From contig NZ_FODC01000007.1 in NCBI RefSeq assembly GCF_900110275.1, forward strand, positions 186,001 through 250,000: a DNA stretch of 64,000 nt, in the 5' to 3' direction. The notes below the pieces were generated by a model. It was given only the letters and a program-made list of their open reading frames with translations. It made no database searches and was not told where the DNA came from. The first letter of the stretch is position 1. The number at the start of each line of letters is the position of its first letter. Made by a program: the position numbers and the translations under genes. Positions 27,264 to 35,447 of this stretch are shown here, in pieces. This DNA is from Duganella sp. CF517. GTDB taxonomy: Bacteria; Pseudomonadota; Gammaproteobacteria; Burkholderiales; Burkholderiaceae_D.

Positions 27264-28394
27264 ATGGCAAAGCGTGATTTCTACGAGACACTTGGTGTCG
27301 CAAAAAACGCGTCGGAAGACGAGATCAAGAAGTCCTATCGCAAACTGGCGATGAAATACCATCCGGACCGCAATCCGGATAGCAAAGAGTCGGAAGAAAA
27401 ATTCAAGGAAGTCAAAGAAGCGTACGAGATGCTGACCAATCCGGAAAAGCGCGAGGCGTATGACCGTTACGGTCACGCCGGCGTCGATCCGAACATGGGC
27501 GGCGGGGGCGGCTTTGGCGGCGGCGCCGGCGGTTTCGGCGACGCCTTCGGCGACATCTTCGGCGACATCTTCGGTGGTGGCGGCCGTGGCCGCGGCGCCG
27601 GCCCGCAGGTCTATCGCGGCGCCGATCTGCGCTACAACCTCGAGATCACGCTGGAGCAGGCGGCGCACGGCTTCGACACGACGATCCGCGTGCCGTCGTG
27701 GGACAAGTGCGACACCTGCCACGGATCCGGCGCCAAGCCGGGCACCTCGCCGGTCACCTGCACCACGTGCGCGGGCCACGGCCAGGTGCGCATGCAGCAG
27801 GGCTTCTTCAGCATCCAGCAGACCTGCCCGAAGTGCCACGGCACCGGCAAGATCATCCCCGAGCCATGCGCCGCGTGCGCGGGCCAGGGCCGCATCAAGC
27901 GTAACAAGACGCTGGAAGTGAAGATACCGGTCGGTATCGACAACGGCATGCGCATCCGCTCGTCCGGCAACGGCGAACCGGGGACCAACGGCGGACCGTC
28001 GGGCGATTTGTATGTGGAGATCCACATCAAGCCGCACACGGTGTTCCAGCGCGAGGGCGACGACCTGCATTGCGAGATGCCGATCTCGTTCGCCAAGGCG
28101 GCGCTGGGCGGCGAAATCGAAGTGCCGACGCTCTCTGGTAAAGTGTCGTTCACGATCCCCGAAGGCACCCAGTCGGGCAAGACCTTCCGCCTCAAGGGCA
28201 AGGGCATCAAGGGCGTGCGTTCCGGCTTCGCGGGCGACTTGTTCTGCCACGTGGCGGTCGAGACCCCGGTCAAGCTGACCGAGAAGCAGAAGGACATGCT
28301 GCGCGATTTCGAGAAGCTGACCACCGAGGGCGGCGCCAAGCATAGCCCGCAAAGCAAAACCTGGCGCGACAAGGTGAAGGACTTTTTTGAGTAA
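27264..28394 (+). CDS. dnaJ: Co-chaperone DnaJ (Hsp40)
   Basis: 376 aa, class A. J domain residues 1-70 with the HPD tripeptide in KYHPDRNP; Gly/Phe-rich linker ([19 protein letters not shown]); four zinc-finger CxxCxGxG modules ([32 protein letters not shown], about residues 150-215); then the substrate-binding C-terminal domains. The second and fourth modules carry Ala in place of the more usual residue before Gly, which is common in this group. Stimulates DnaK ATPase activity and delivers substrates. Confidence 0.98.
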   Translation: MAKRDFYETLGVAKNASEDEIKKSYRKLAMKYHPDRNPDSKESEEKFKEVKEAYEMLTNPEKREAYDRYGHAGVDPNMGGGGGFGGGAGGFGDAFGDIFGDIFGGGGRGRGAGPQVYRGADLRYNLEITLEQAAHGFDTTIRVPSWDKCDTCHGSGAKPGTSPVTCTTCAGHGQVRMQQGFFSIQQTCPKCHGTGKIIPEPCAACAGQGRIKRNKTLEVKIPVGIDNGMRIRSSGNGEPGTNGGPSGDLYVEIHIKPHTVFQREGDDLHCEMPISFAKAALGGEIEVPTLSGKVSFTIPEGTQSGKTFRLKGKGIKGVRSGFAGDLFCHVAVETPVKLTEKQKDMLRDFEKLTTEGGAKHSPQSKTWRDKVKDFFE

Positions 28395-28437
28395 CCGTTT
28401 TGTGTAACCCCGTCGTCACACAGGACGCGTAATATCG

Positions 28438-28479
28438 GACCGCCGTGCAGCCCATCTTGGGCGGCTCGGCGGTCTTCTT
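28438..28479 (+). terminator. Intrinsic terminator after dnaJ
   Basis: GACCGCCG (28438-28445) pairs perfectly with CGGCGGTC (28467-28474), with an inner GCCC/GGGC extension, and is followed by TTCTT. It ends 25 bp before the carbonic anhydrase start, which rules out the longer open frame that begins inside it. Confidence 0.85.
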
Positions 28480-28504
28480 ATGTACAAGTACAAGAGGAGC
28501 ATTC

Positions 28505-29182
28505 ATGAGCGATCAAGACATCAGCAATTCCCCGTTGCGCGGCCTGTTGGAAAACAACCGCAAGTGGGCCGATTCGGTAGTGGCACGCGATGCGGATTTC
28601 TTTAACCGCCTCGCCACGCAGGCGGCGCCGGAATATCTGTGGATCGGTTGTTCGGACAGCCGCGTGCCGGCGAACGAGCTGCTGGGCCTTGCCCCGGGCG
28701 ACGTTTTCGTCCACCGCAATATCGCCAACGTGGTGGTGCACTCGGACCTGAACGCGCTGTCGGTGCTGCAGTTCGCGATCGATGTGCTGAAGGTGAAGCA
28801 TGTGATCATCGTCGGCCACTACGGCTGCAAGGGCGTGCACGCGGCGATGACGGGCCAGCGTTTCGGCCTGGTCGACAACTGGCTGCGCCATGTGCAGGAC
28901 GTCAACCAGAAGCATGGCCGCTACATGGGCGATGTGATGCCAAGCCAGGAGCGGTCGAAACGGCTGGTGGAGTTGAATGTGGTGGAGCAGGTCTCCAACG
29001 TGTGCCAGACCACGATTTTGCAGGATGCGTGGGATCGCGGCCAGGACGTCACCGTCCATGGTTGGGTCTACGGTATCGAGGATGGCAAGCTGCACGACCT
29101 GGGCATGACCGTCACGGCCGCGCATGAATTGGCGCCGCGTTCGGCTGTCAGGCTGGGCAAGTATGAGGATCAGTTGAGCTGA
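28505..29182 (+). CDS. can: Beta-class carbonic anhydrase
   Basis: 225 aa from ATG 28505, preceded by AGAGGAG. Zinc ligands and catalytic Asp are visible: CSDSRVPANELLGL (first Cys and the Asp/Arg dyad, about residues 42-46), and HYGCKGV (His and second Cys, about 103-106). VFVHRNIANVVVHSDLNALSVLQFA lies between them. It interconverts CO2 and bicarbonate in the cytoplasm. Separated from dnaJ by a terminator, so independently expressed. It converges with the type VI secretion island. Confidence 0.96.
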   Translation: MSDQDISNSPLRGLLENNRKWADSVVARDADFFNRLATQAAPEYLWIGCSDSRVPANELLGLAPGDVFVHRNIANVVVHSDLNALSVLQFAIDVLKVKHVIIVGHYGCKGVHAAMTGQRFGLVDNWLRHVQDVNQKHGRYMGDVMPSQERSKRLVELNVVEQVSNVCQTTILQDAWDRGQDVTVHGWVYGIEDGKLHDLGMTVTAAHELAPRSAVRLGKYEDQLS

Positions 29183-29383
29183 TTCGGCTTCAGCGGTATC
29201 ATTTCTGCCCGCTAAATCGTTGAGTAGGGCACAACCCGCAGCTGTCTTTGAAGACTTACTCGTGCTTTCATTTCTGAGTACTTTGGAGGCAGCTGTCGCG
29301 ACGATTGATGACGTCGTTTTCGATGGCGTTAGGCGCTCGTCTCTGACGCCTTCTGGAAGCCCCCCAAAAATTGTGCTACCCAT
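29183..29383 (-). pseudogene. Possible small-protein gene overlapping the PAAR stop, 3' end lost
   Basis: ATG 29383 overlaps the PAAR stop by eight bases. It opens a frame reading GGLPEGVRDERLTPSKT, then SSIVATAASKVLRN and SKSSKTAAGCAL, which resembles small bacterial proteins of the ASKVLR...AAGSAL type known only as hypothetical. The expected stop after that motif is missing, and the frame runs on into the antisense of the carbonic anhydrase gene. Either a frameshift or deletion removed the true end, or this is coincidence. Confidence 0.3.
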
Positions 29384-29642
29384 GCGTTGCTGAGGCGAGG
29401 CTGGAGATAAGCGTACATCCGCAAGCGCACTTGTGACCGTGCAAAGCGACCATTCGTCCACCAACCAGATAAGTCGCCGTGCCCTCGACAATGACATTTA
29501 CGCCATGTCCCGGCATCGGACATGAAATTTTGTCACCCATGCGTGCGATGCCAATGCCTCCGATACTGTGAGTCGGCGATGCGGTGGTGACGGTACCACC
29601 ATGAGACGTCATATCCCCCAACCGAACAATGGGCAGCGCCAT
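29376..29642 (-). CDS. PAAR-domain type VI secretion spike-tip protein
   Basis: 88 aa from ATG 29642, preceded by AGGA; an upstream in-frame ATG at 29711 is less likely. MALPIVRLGDMTSHGGTV, SIGGIGIARMGDKISCPMPGHG and the C-terminal HGHKCACGCTLISS are typical of PAAR beta-cones, whose His/Cys bind a tip metal. It sharpens the VgrG spike and helps load effectors. Same strand as and downstream of vgrG, toxin and the two small unknown genes, so it completes an orphan VgrG-cargo-PAAR set. Confidence 0.93.
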   Translation of the reverse strand: MALPIVRLGDMTSHGGTVTTASPTHSIGGIGIARMGDKISCPMPGHGVNVIVEGTATYLVGGRMVALHGHKCACGCTLISSLASATHG

Positions 29643-29774
29643 GCTAGTTCCTATCTCAGGAGTGTTTGCGTTTAATTTCGACTCAGGCATTCGATGATAA
29701 TTCGGTTTCAAGCTTTGTTAGGCGTGTAAAAACCTTTAGTTTTTCCGCGATGCTATCGCTTCGTAATTCTCCGA

Positions 29775-30128
29775 TCAACTTTCTATAGTTCGTCTGATCA
29801 GCTTCGGTACGTGCGGAACGTTAAGCGCGTTTAGCAACCTGCGTGCCGCTCTTGCCACCTCGTCACTGTCGGTTTCGATTAAGATAACTTGTTTAAGAAA
29901 GCTAACCGATTCTATGGTCGGAGGTGTTCGACCAATGGCATCTATCACCAATGGTCTCAGGTAATCGACGTAATCCGAGTGATCTTCAATCATATGTTTT
30001 TGATAGGAAAGATCGCTGGTGTGATCGAGTAACTCTTCCTGAAGCATGTACGCGCGTGCATATCCGTCGCCACGCATCTTTTTCTTCCTGCTTAAGTGGC
30101 TTCTGTCTAAACGTAAAGAAAAAGCCAT
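29775..30128 (-). CDS. Unrecognised small protein in T6SS cargo island
   Basis: 117 aa (MAFSLRLDRSHLSRKKKM ... HVPKLIRRTIES). It is charged and mostly helical by appearance, with no signal peptide or membrane segment and no Cys. An internal ATG at 30077 is an alternative start after a purine-rich stretch. It lies 24 bp after the candidate immunity gene and before PAAR on the same strand, in AT-richer DNA than the flanks. It may be a second immunity protein, an adaptor or a remnant; I do not recognise a family. Confidence 0.6.
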   Translation of the reverse strand: MAFSLRLDRSHLSRKKKMRGDGYARAYMLQEELLDHTSDLSYQKHMIEDHSDYVDYLRPLVIDAIGRTPPTIESVSFLKQVILIETDSDEVARAARRLLNALNVPHVPKLIRRTIES

Positions 30129-30152
30129 GTGCGTGAGAGGAAATTGTAATTT

Positions 30153-30752
30153 TTACGTGGAAAGTTTTTCGAGTTGTTTGAACGCATTTTCCTTGGTCCG
30201 TAGGTCTTCATTATGCAGATTTCTGTATATGCTCAAATACTCTTTCTTACCCACCGATTCTTCGCTCACGCCATAGCATTCTAAAAGTTTGTCCACGGCA
30301 TGTATCCGCGCAAGTTGCTCTGTTTCTACCCGAATCATTGCTTGGAGGCAGGATTTAAGTTCAGGGGTGAGCTTGCTCGCGGGCACGTAGTAGGCTGCTT
30401 TTTCTCTTAATCTTTCGTCTGGATCAGCCATAAACCGAATGAAAATCTGAATCAGACTCTCGTCGTTTTCTATACGAGAAAGATTCCAGGCGGCGGCAAT
30501 CTGTGCATCACCATTTAACACGCCCATCGCCATTAGTCGCTTAATCGACTCACCAGCACGATTACGGTCGGCTCTAAAAAGGCCATGAACGCTTTCTTCA
30601 GTCCCTCCTTTCTCCACAAGTTTTAACAGGTAATCAAATGCCATCTCTCTTTCCTCATGGGTCATGTCAGTGAAATAACTTTCACTCAGTCCGTCCAAGC
30701 GTTCCTTATTCTGCATCGAAAAGAAGTCTAAAAATCGTTGATATGCATTCAT
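30153..30752 (-). CDS. Helical-repeat (HEAT-like) protein, candidate immunity to the adjacent toxin
   Basis: 199 aa. Its ATG overlaps the toxin stop (ATGA, 30752-30749), the tight coupling expected of an immunity gene. The sequence is all-helical with HEAT-like repeats: QIAAAWNLSRIENDESLIQIF, LREKAAYYVPASKLTPEL, LARIHAVDKLLECYGV. No export signal, so it would act in the cytoplasm, where NAD+ and an imported NADase would meet. Immunity function is inferred from position only. Confidence 0.75.
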   Translation of the reverse strand: MNAYQRFLDFFSMQNKERLDGLSESYFTDMTHEEREMAFDYLLKLVEKGGTEESVHGLFRADRNRAGESIKRLMAMGVLNGDAQIAAAWNLSRIENDESLIQIFIRFMADPDERLREKAAYYVPASKLTPELKSCLQAMIRVETEQLARIHAVDKLLECYGVSEESVGKKEYLSIYRNLHNEDLRTKENAFKQLEKLST

Positions 30753-32413
30753 GGTTTCGGTCTTTGATCAAATTTTAGTAGCTGTTCAATGTACCCTTGG
30801 GAAAGTACATTCGTTGTTGAACTGCCATCTACGACATGCACCTTGATTTCACTTATCTGTCCCATTTTTTGAAGATAGGTTAAGGTGGGTTTTTCTTGAG
30901 TATGCCAGATGGTCGTCGGGTCCCATAGCTTAGCCGGAGTCTGTACAAGATTTACTTGCCCAGTCACTGCTTCGGCATATTTTTTCGAAACGTTTTCCCA
31001 TAAATCGCTTGTCCACGGTGGTGGGCCTTTATCGGCGTTCCATGCGAATTTGCTGTTCACCTCTGGCCAATTATCAATTATCCGGCCGCCCGGCGTGGTT
31101 TCCAAAGTTACCCCGCCAATCTTCTCTGCAAATGTTCTCGCCGCGTCTGGGTGGCCAGTAAGCTTTGCCTGATAAGACGTGCCTGACCAGAACACTGCAC
31201 CATCTTTTGGCGATGATACGTCTAGCCTTTTTATCACCTCATCCCAGTTATCGCCCGGATTTTTGGGCAGGTGCGGCTCCAATATGTCGCGAGCTTCCTT
31301 AATTTTTGCTGCGGCGAGCGCCGTGTCGCCACTTTTTTCCGCTTCCTTTGCTTCGTTCGATAATTGTGTGACCCGCTCGAGATCGGCCGCCGCCGTCGCA
31401 TCAGCTGCGGCTTGCTTCTTCGTGTTGGCTCCATCGTCAGGAGGCTTGCCCGGATGAGGGCTGTCTTTTAACGGTGGATCCGGAACTGGCTTTGGAGTTC
31501 CCTTTGGTTTGGGTGCGGGCTTGGTGGTTGGCTTTAGCGTAGCGCCTGCCGCAGGCGCTTCATCCTCTACTTTCGCCAGTACTTTTCCCGGCGTGTCCCT
31601 AACCCGCTGCTTTGCCGGGACCGCCGCCACCGTTTTGTCGGCCTGGACGCCAGCGGACACCGTGTGCGCTTCCTTGGGCGCGGCCTGTGCCAACACCTTT
31701 CCCAACCGCGCGTCGAGTTCGACCAGCGCTTTGGGGATTTGTTTCAGCCCGTCCTGCTGTACTGCGTAAAACTTCTTCTCCCACTCGACAAGTTTGGCAA
31801 TGGCGGCCTTGACGCTATCGAAGTACTTCAGGCTTTCCAAGTGCACACGCAGCGACTTGACGATTTCCAGCAGCTTACCGCTGATCTTGCGCAGCGCCTG
31901 AAGCAGGGCCTTTTCGTACTGCGCAAATTTAACTGCGCGCAAAAACTTTAAGATGTCACCCTTGATGAACTTTTGCAGGAAGCGCACCAGTTCCACCAGC
32001 TCGGACGCCTCCTTGATCAACAACAGCATGACCGCACGCAGCGCCGCACCCAACTCCGAGCCGGCGATGCCGCCGACAATAGCGCCAACGCCGGCCGCCC
32101 CGAAACCGCCGGCAGCCATCGCCAGTGGCAACGCGATGACGATAAGACAGGCGCACAACAACACCCACTCCATCAAGTCTTCCCGCTTCTCCGGATGGTT
32201 GGCCAACCGTAGAATGACCGCGACCGCGTCGCGGGCGCTGGTGACGATGACCACGCCAGGCAGAAAGCTCACCAACATATCGGCCATGACGGCCGATAGC
32301 GGACGATTGTCGACGAACTCGCCGAAGAACACGGATTTGAGCCAATCCATTCCGCCGACGATCTGCTCCCAGGCGTCGTCCAGAATACCGTTTTCGTCTG
32401 GCCGCTTGGTCAT
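30749..32413 (-). CDS. T6SS effector with C-terminal CD38/ADP-ribosyl-cyclase-like toxin domain
   Basis: 554 aa. The N-terminal third has a hydrophobic helical pair (about residues 82-120, LLCACLIVIALPLAMAAGG onward) and long amphipathic helices. A Pro/Lys/Ala-rich linker (about 290-350) follows, then a short helical segment. The C-terminal domain (about 400-515) reads AVFWSGTSYQA, GVTLETTPGG, DLWENVSKKYAEAV and WHTQEKPTL. These align with CD38's LLWSR, FTLEDTLLG, VFWKTVSRRFAEAA and GSVEVHNL, so W409, E438, W472 and E507 match catalytic W125, E146, W189 and E226. The W472-E507 spacing is 35 versus 37 in CD38. The CD38 cysteines are absent. Predicted to hydrolyse or cyclise NAD+. The ATG overlaps the vgrG stop by ATGA. 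Confidence 0.82.
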   Translation of the reverse strand: MTKRPDENGILDDAWEQIVGGMDWLKSVFFGEFVDNRPLSAVMADMLVSFLPGVVIVTSARDAVAVILRLANHPEKREDLMEWVLLCACLIVIALPLAMAAGGFGAAGVGAIVGGIAGSELGAALRAVMLLLIKEASELVELVRFLQKFIKGDILKFLRAVKFAQYEKALLQALRKISGKLLEIVKSLRVHLESLKYFDSVKAAIAKLVEWEKKFYAVQQDGLKQIPKALVELDARLGKVLAQAAPKEAHTVSAGVQADKTVAAVPAKQRVRDTPGKVLAKVEDEAPAAGATLKPTTKPAPKPKGTPKPVPDPPLKDSPHPGKPPDDGANTKKQAAADATAAADLERVTQLSNEAKEAEKSGDTALAAAKIKEARDILEPHLPKNPGDNWDEVIKRLDVSSPKDGAVFWSGTSYQAKLTGHPDAARTFAEKIGGVTLETTPGGRIIDNWPEVNSKFAWNADKGPPPWTSDLWENVSKKYAEAVTGQVNLVQTPAKLWDPTTIWHTQEKPTLTYLQKMGQISEIKVHVVDGSSTTNVLSQGYIEQLLKFDQRPKP

Positions 32414-35139
32414 ACCTGACCCTCTTTTTTCGCGCCGCGCGGCGTCCAGTTCAGTAGCTCATGGATGTCGTCATCCAATTCGGTACTGACGGTGGAGCTT
32501 GCCTGCAAAGGCTTGTAGTCATATTCAATCTTTGCGCCGGCGCCCGGTGGCACGTCGCTGATCCGGGCGACACCCAGCGCGTCGAGGATGCCCTTGCGTA
32601 CGCTGCCATCGCTTAATGTCGCCTTGTAGGCGGCACCGGCCAACGGCGCTCCCCAGTCGGTGAGATGGCGGAACTCCACGTCGGTCTTTTGCAGTTCGGA
32701 TTTGGGCACGTGCGGCATCAAGTAGGACTTGTTCGTCGGCCCCGGCATCGTATGCATCGATGCCTGCGCGGTCCAGGTGCCAGGCGTTCCGTTAGTGATG
32801 CCGGATGCGTTGATTTTGATGAACGAGCCGCCTGCGGAAATCGTAACCTCTTCTTTGGCGTGGATTTCGATACGCGATGTCGTCGACAAAAGGCGCACCA
32901 CCTTTTCCGCAATAAGATCGAGGTCGTCGCTTTGCGCCTGGACCTCGACTTTGCCCTTGGCGGCAAAGAGTTTGATGCCGGCGTTGTAGGCGAATAGACT
33001 AATTTTTTCGGCAATGCTGGCGAGTAGGCTTTTGCCCGTCGCGACATTGATATCCGTGCCCGATGACAGCGTCACTTCGGCGCCCGCGTGCACATGCGTG
33101 CCTTTGGTGCTAGCTAGGCCGATGCCTGCGGCCGACGCCGCCACAAGGATCGGCTCCTTAAAGCGGTTGGCGCCGCCTTGGCCGTCGCCTTCGTACCGTT
33201 CCTGGGTGGCGTCGATGAATTGATTGAGCGCGTCCTGGCCGAGCAGCGCTTCGGCGCCCGCCTTCGATGCTGTGTCAGACAGGTTTTTTGTCAGCGACGC
33301 GGCCGCTTTCAGTTGCGTGGTCGCTTCGGTCGCATCGAGTTGCGTGCCTTGCGGTCCCGCTCGGCCAAAGGTACTCAGGTACAGTCCCTTTTGCGTGACG
33401 ACCGCCCCGAAATCATCGGTGCTGAGCGCAAACCCCGATCCATAGAAGGCGCCGCGCGTATTGCCTTGCTGGCTGACGAGGTAGCCAAGGGTCAGTTGCG
33501 CATGGGCGCTGGTGCTATAGAGATGAACCCTGTTTTGCTTGGTGGTGTCGTCAAGCACCAGTTGATTAAAACCACTGCCTTTGTACTCCTTGGACTTGTA
33601 GCCCGAGAGCCTGCCGTCCGTGCGCCATTGCGGGGCCTGCTCCTCGTTGTACAAACGTCCCGAGATCACGGGACGGTCCGCATCGCCATTGAGGAAGGTG
33701 ACAATGACTTCCTGCCCCACGCGCGGGACATTGACACCTCCCCAGCCTTGACCGGCGTTGGGATAGCTGACGCGCACCCAGCACGAAGCGCGCTCGTCGC
33801 CGGGATTTTGCCGGTCCCAGCGAAACTGGACTTTAACGCGGTTGAGATGATCGGTATAAATCTCTTCATTCGCCGGTCCGACGACTATCGCGGTCTGCGG
33901 ATGCAAAACGGGCTTGGTGTGCTCGAAGGGGCTACGGAAGGGAACCTTGCGGCGTTGGACTTCCATGCGGTTGAAACAATGACCCGTGTGCTCGCGCGCC
34001 ATGTCTCGCCCCATGGATGCCTTAGCCGCGTTCAGTTGCGCCAACAGGCTGCCGGGAAAGTTCGCGAGTGTGTCCGACAGCGGTAGATTATTTTCGATAC
34101 ACCATTCCACCGCAATCACCAGGAACTGGCGGTCCTCCGGCGCATCGGCTTGATGCACCCGATGGTCTTCAAAGGTGAAGTAGCGACCGACTGGCAGCGA
34201 GCGCACACCCGAAACGGCGAAGTACCGTTTCATGCACGATTCCCATTGCTCGACCCTTAAGCGTGCCAGCTTGTCGCCGTGTTCCTGTCTCGAATAGCTA
34301 TAAGCGCCGGCGTATTCATAGATTTCCAACTGCGCAGGCAGATCGCCATGCTCTGCACGCACGACGGTATTGCTTTGCTTTGATACGCTCGGCGCCTTGT
34401 AATCGTCCGTTGTGATGGTCAGTTGATTGGCCGCCATACCGCGATCCGCGCGCCAATGCGTGATCTTGTTTAATTCGTCTTCCGTATCCCCAGAGTGGAA
34501 GTGAATTTCTTCCTGGGCGATAGGCTTTAGTTCAAAGGCGCTGTCGGTGATCACCAGAACGTGCCCGGAGCCGTCGGGCAGTTGCTCGTGATAGCTGTAC
34601 CAGCCTTCTTCTTCCATCAACCGTTGGGCAAAATGCCAGTCTGTATCGCATTGCGTGCAATACGACCGCCGCCGCGCGGGCTCCCGCACGTCAAAGCGGA
34701 AATTCCCTTGCGCCTGCGGATGGACGTTAAATACGTCGCGCAATATGTCGTCGGCGGTTTTGTCTTGCCAGATCCGTGCGTCTTTCCGATATTTAAGGAA
34801 GTGCAGCCATGGCGCGAAGGCCAGCTGGTAAAACGTGAGCTGGCCGTCGCTGCCCAGGCGCTTCATGGTATGCACGTAGCCATGGACGGGCAAATAGTTC
34901 CGATCCTGCTGCCGCACCCATAGTGTGACGGGTTGCGCAATGAGCTTTTTGAGTTCGATATCGTGGACGACCGAAAGGCAATCGAGCCAGTATTCGTAGC
35001 CTCGCGCCAGCCGGTCATCGGCGAGCACGCGTTGCGGTATAAGCACGTTTTCGCCAAGTGGCGTGGTTAATTTGACGAGGCGGTCGTGCTGTTCAACGAG
35101 TACTTGATCCGGCGACGGGAGGGTATTCAAATCGGCCAT
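32410..35139 (-). CDS. vgrG: VgrG type VI secretion spike protein with C-terminal extension
   Basis: 909 aa. The gp27/gp5-like core occupies about residues 1-570 (LSVVHDIELKKLIAQPVTLWV; HPLKV-type RDVFNVHPQAQGNFRFDVREPARRR; the WVRVSYPNAGQGWGGVNVPRVGQEVIVTFLNGDADRPVISGRLYN-type gp5 OB fold). A DUF2345-type beta-helix follows (IAEKVVRLLSTTSRIEIHAKEEVTISAGGSFIKI). The last 90 residues (VEFRHLTDWGAPLAGAAYKATLSDG...) look like a transthyretin/carboxypeptidase-regulatory-like module used for cargo docking. First gene of the island, coupled to the toxin by ATGA overlap. No T6SS core genes are nearby, so it is an orphan VgrG locus. Confidence 0.95.
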   Translation of the reverse strand: MADLNTLPSPDQVLVEQHDRLVKLTTPLGENVLIPQRVLADDRLARGYEYWLDCLSVVHDIELKKLIAQPVTLWVRQQDRNYLPVHGYVHTMKRLGSDGQLTFYQLAFAPWLHFLKYRKDARIWQDKTADDILRDVFNVHPQAQGNFRFDVREPARRRSYCTQCDTDWHFAQRLMEEEGWYSYHEQLPDGSGHVLVITDSAFELKPIAQEEIHFHSGDTEDELNKITHWRADRGMAANQLTITTDDYKAPSVSKQSNTVVRAEHGDLPAQLEIYEYAGAYSYSRQEHGDKLARLRVEQWESCMKRYFAVSGVRSLPVGRYFTFEDHRVHQADAPEDRQFLVIAVEWCIENNLPLSDTLANFPGSLLAQLNAAKASMGRDMAREHTGHCFNRMEVQRRKVPFRSPFEHTKPVLHPQTAIVVGPANEEIYTDHLNRVKVQFRWDRQNPGDERASCWVRVSYPNAGQGWGGVNVPRVGQEVIVTFLNGDADRPVISGRLYNEEQAPQWRTDGRLSGYKSKEYKGSGFNQLVLDDTTKQNRVHLYSTSAHAQLTLGYLVSQQGNTRGAFYGSGFALSTDDFGAVVTQKGLYLSTFGRAGPQGTQLDATEATTQLKAAASLTKNLSDTASKAGAEALLGQDALNQFIDATQERYEGDGQGGANRFKEPILVAASAAGIGLASTKGTHVHAGAEVTLSSGTDINVATGKSLLASIAEKISLFAYNAGIKLFAAKGKVEVQAQSDDLDLIAEKVVRLLSTTSRIEIHAKEEVTISAGGSFIKINASGITNGTPGTWTAQASMHTMPGPTNKSYLMPHVPKSELQKTDVEFRHLTDWGAPLAGAAYKATLSDGSVRKGILDALGVARISDVPPGAGAKIEYDYKPLQASSTVSTELDDDIHELLNWTPRGAKKEGQV

Positions 35140-35447
35140 GGTGGACGGCTACCTTGTGTTGATCAACGCAGCGCAAAATGGCGTGAGAGGAAGCACCGCG
35201 CGCTGATAGATTGGCAAGTACGACCGCCGCACGGTGAACAACGTTATCCAAAGCGGGGGTGATCATTGATTCTGCCCACTGCGCCATAGTGCTGTCTATC
35301 GCTGTGTCCATCCTTCTTGCGGTCAGTCAAATGGGGGAGGACCGCATGTCTAAGCAGTAATCCGCATATGGATATCGGATAAAGTTCGTTTTGTTTATAT
35401 GGCGTGCGGCATAGACTAGGCGACTACTTATCGAATGGGCGTGTGCC
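35140..35447. other. Divergent intergenic region between vgrG and the TauD-type gene
   Basis: 308 bp holding the start regions of both divergent genes. The half next to the dioxygenase gene is AT-richer (ATATGGATATCGG, TTTATATGG) and is the likely promoter zone, but I could not fix a convincing -35/-10 pair. A 72-codon minus-strand frame (35311-35093) overlaps the vgrG start and looks like chance. Confidence 0.5.

Noticed and set aside
28478-28504. Earlier in-frame start for carbonic anhydrase (from 28445)
   Set aside because: It lies inside the dnaJ terminator hairpin; ATG 28505 has AGAGGAG upstream and gives the family N-terminus.
35093-35311. 72-codon minus-strand frame upstream of vgrG
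   Set aside because: It overlaps the vgrG start region in another frame and has no clear ribosome site or recognisable motif.
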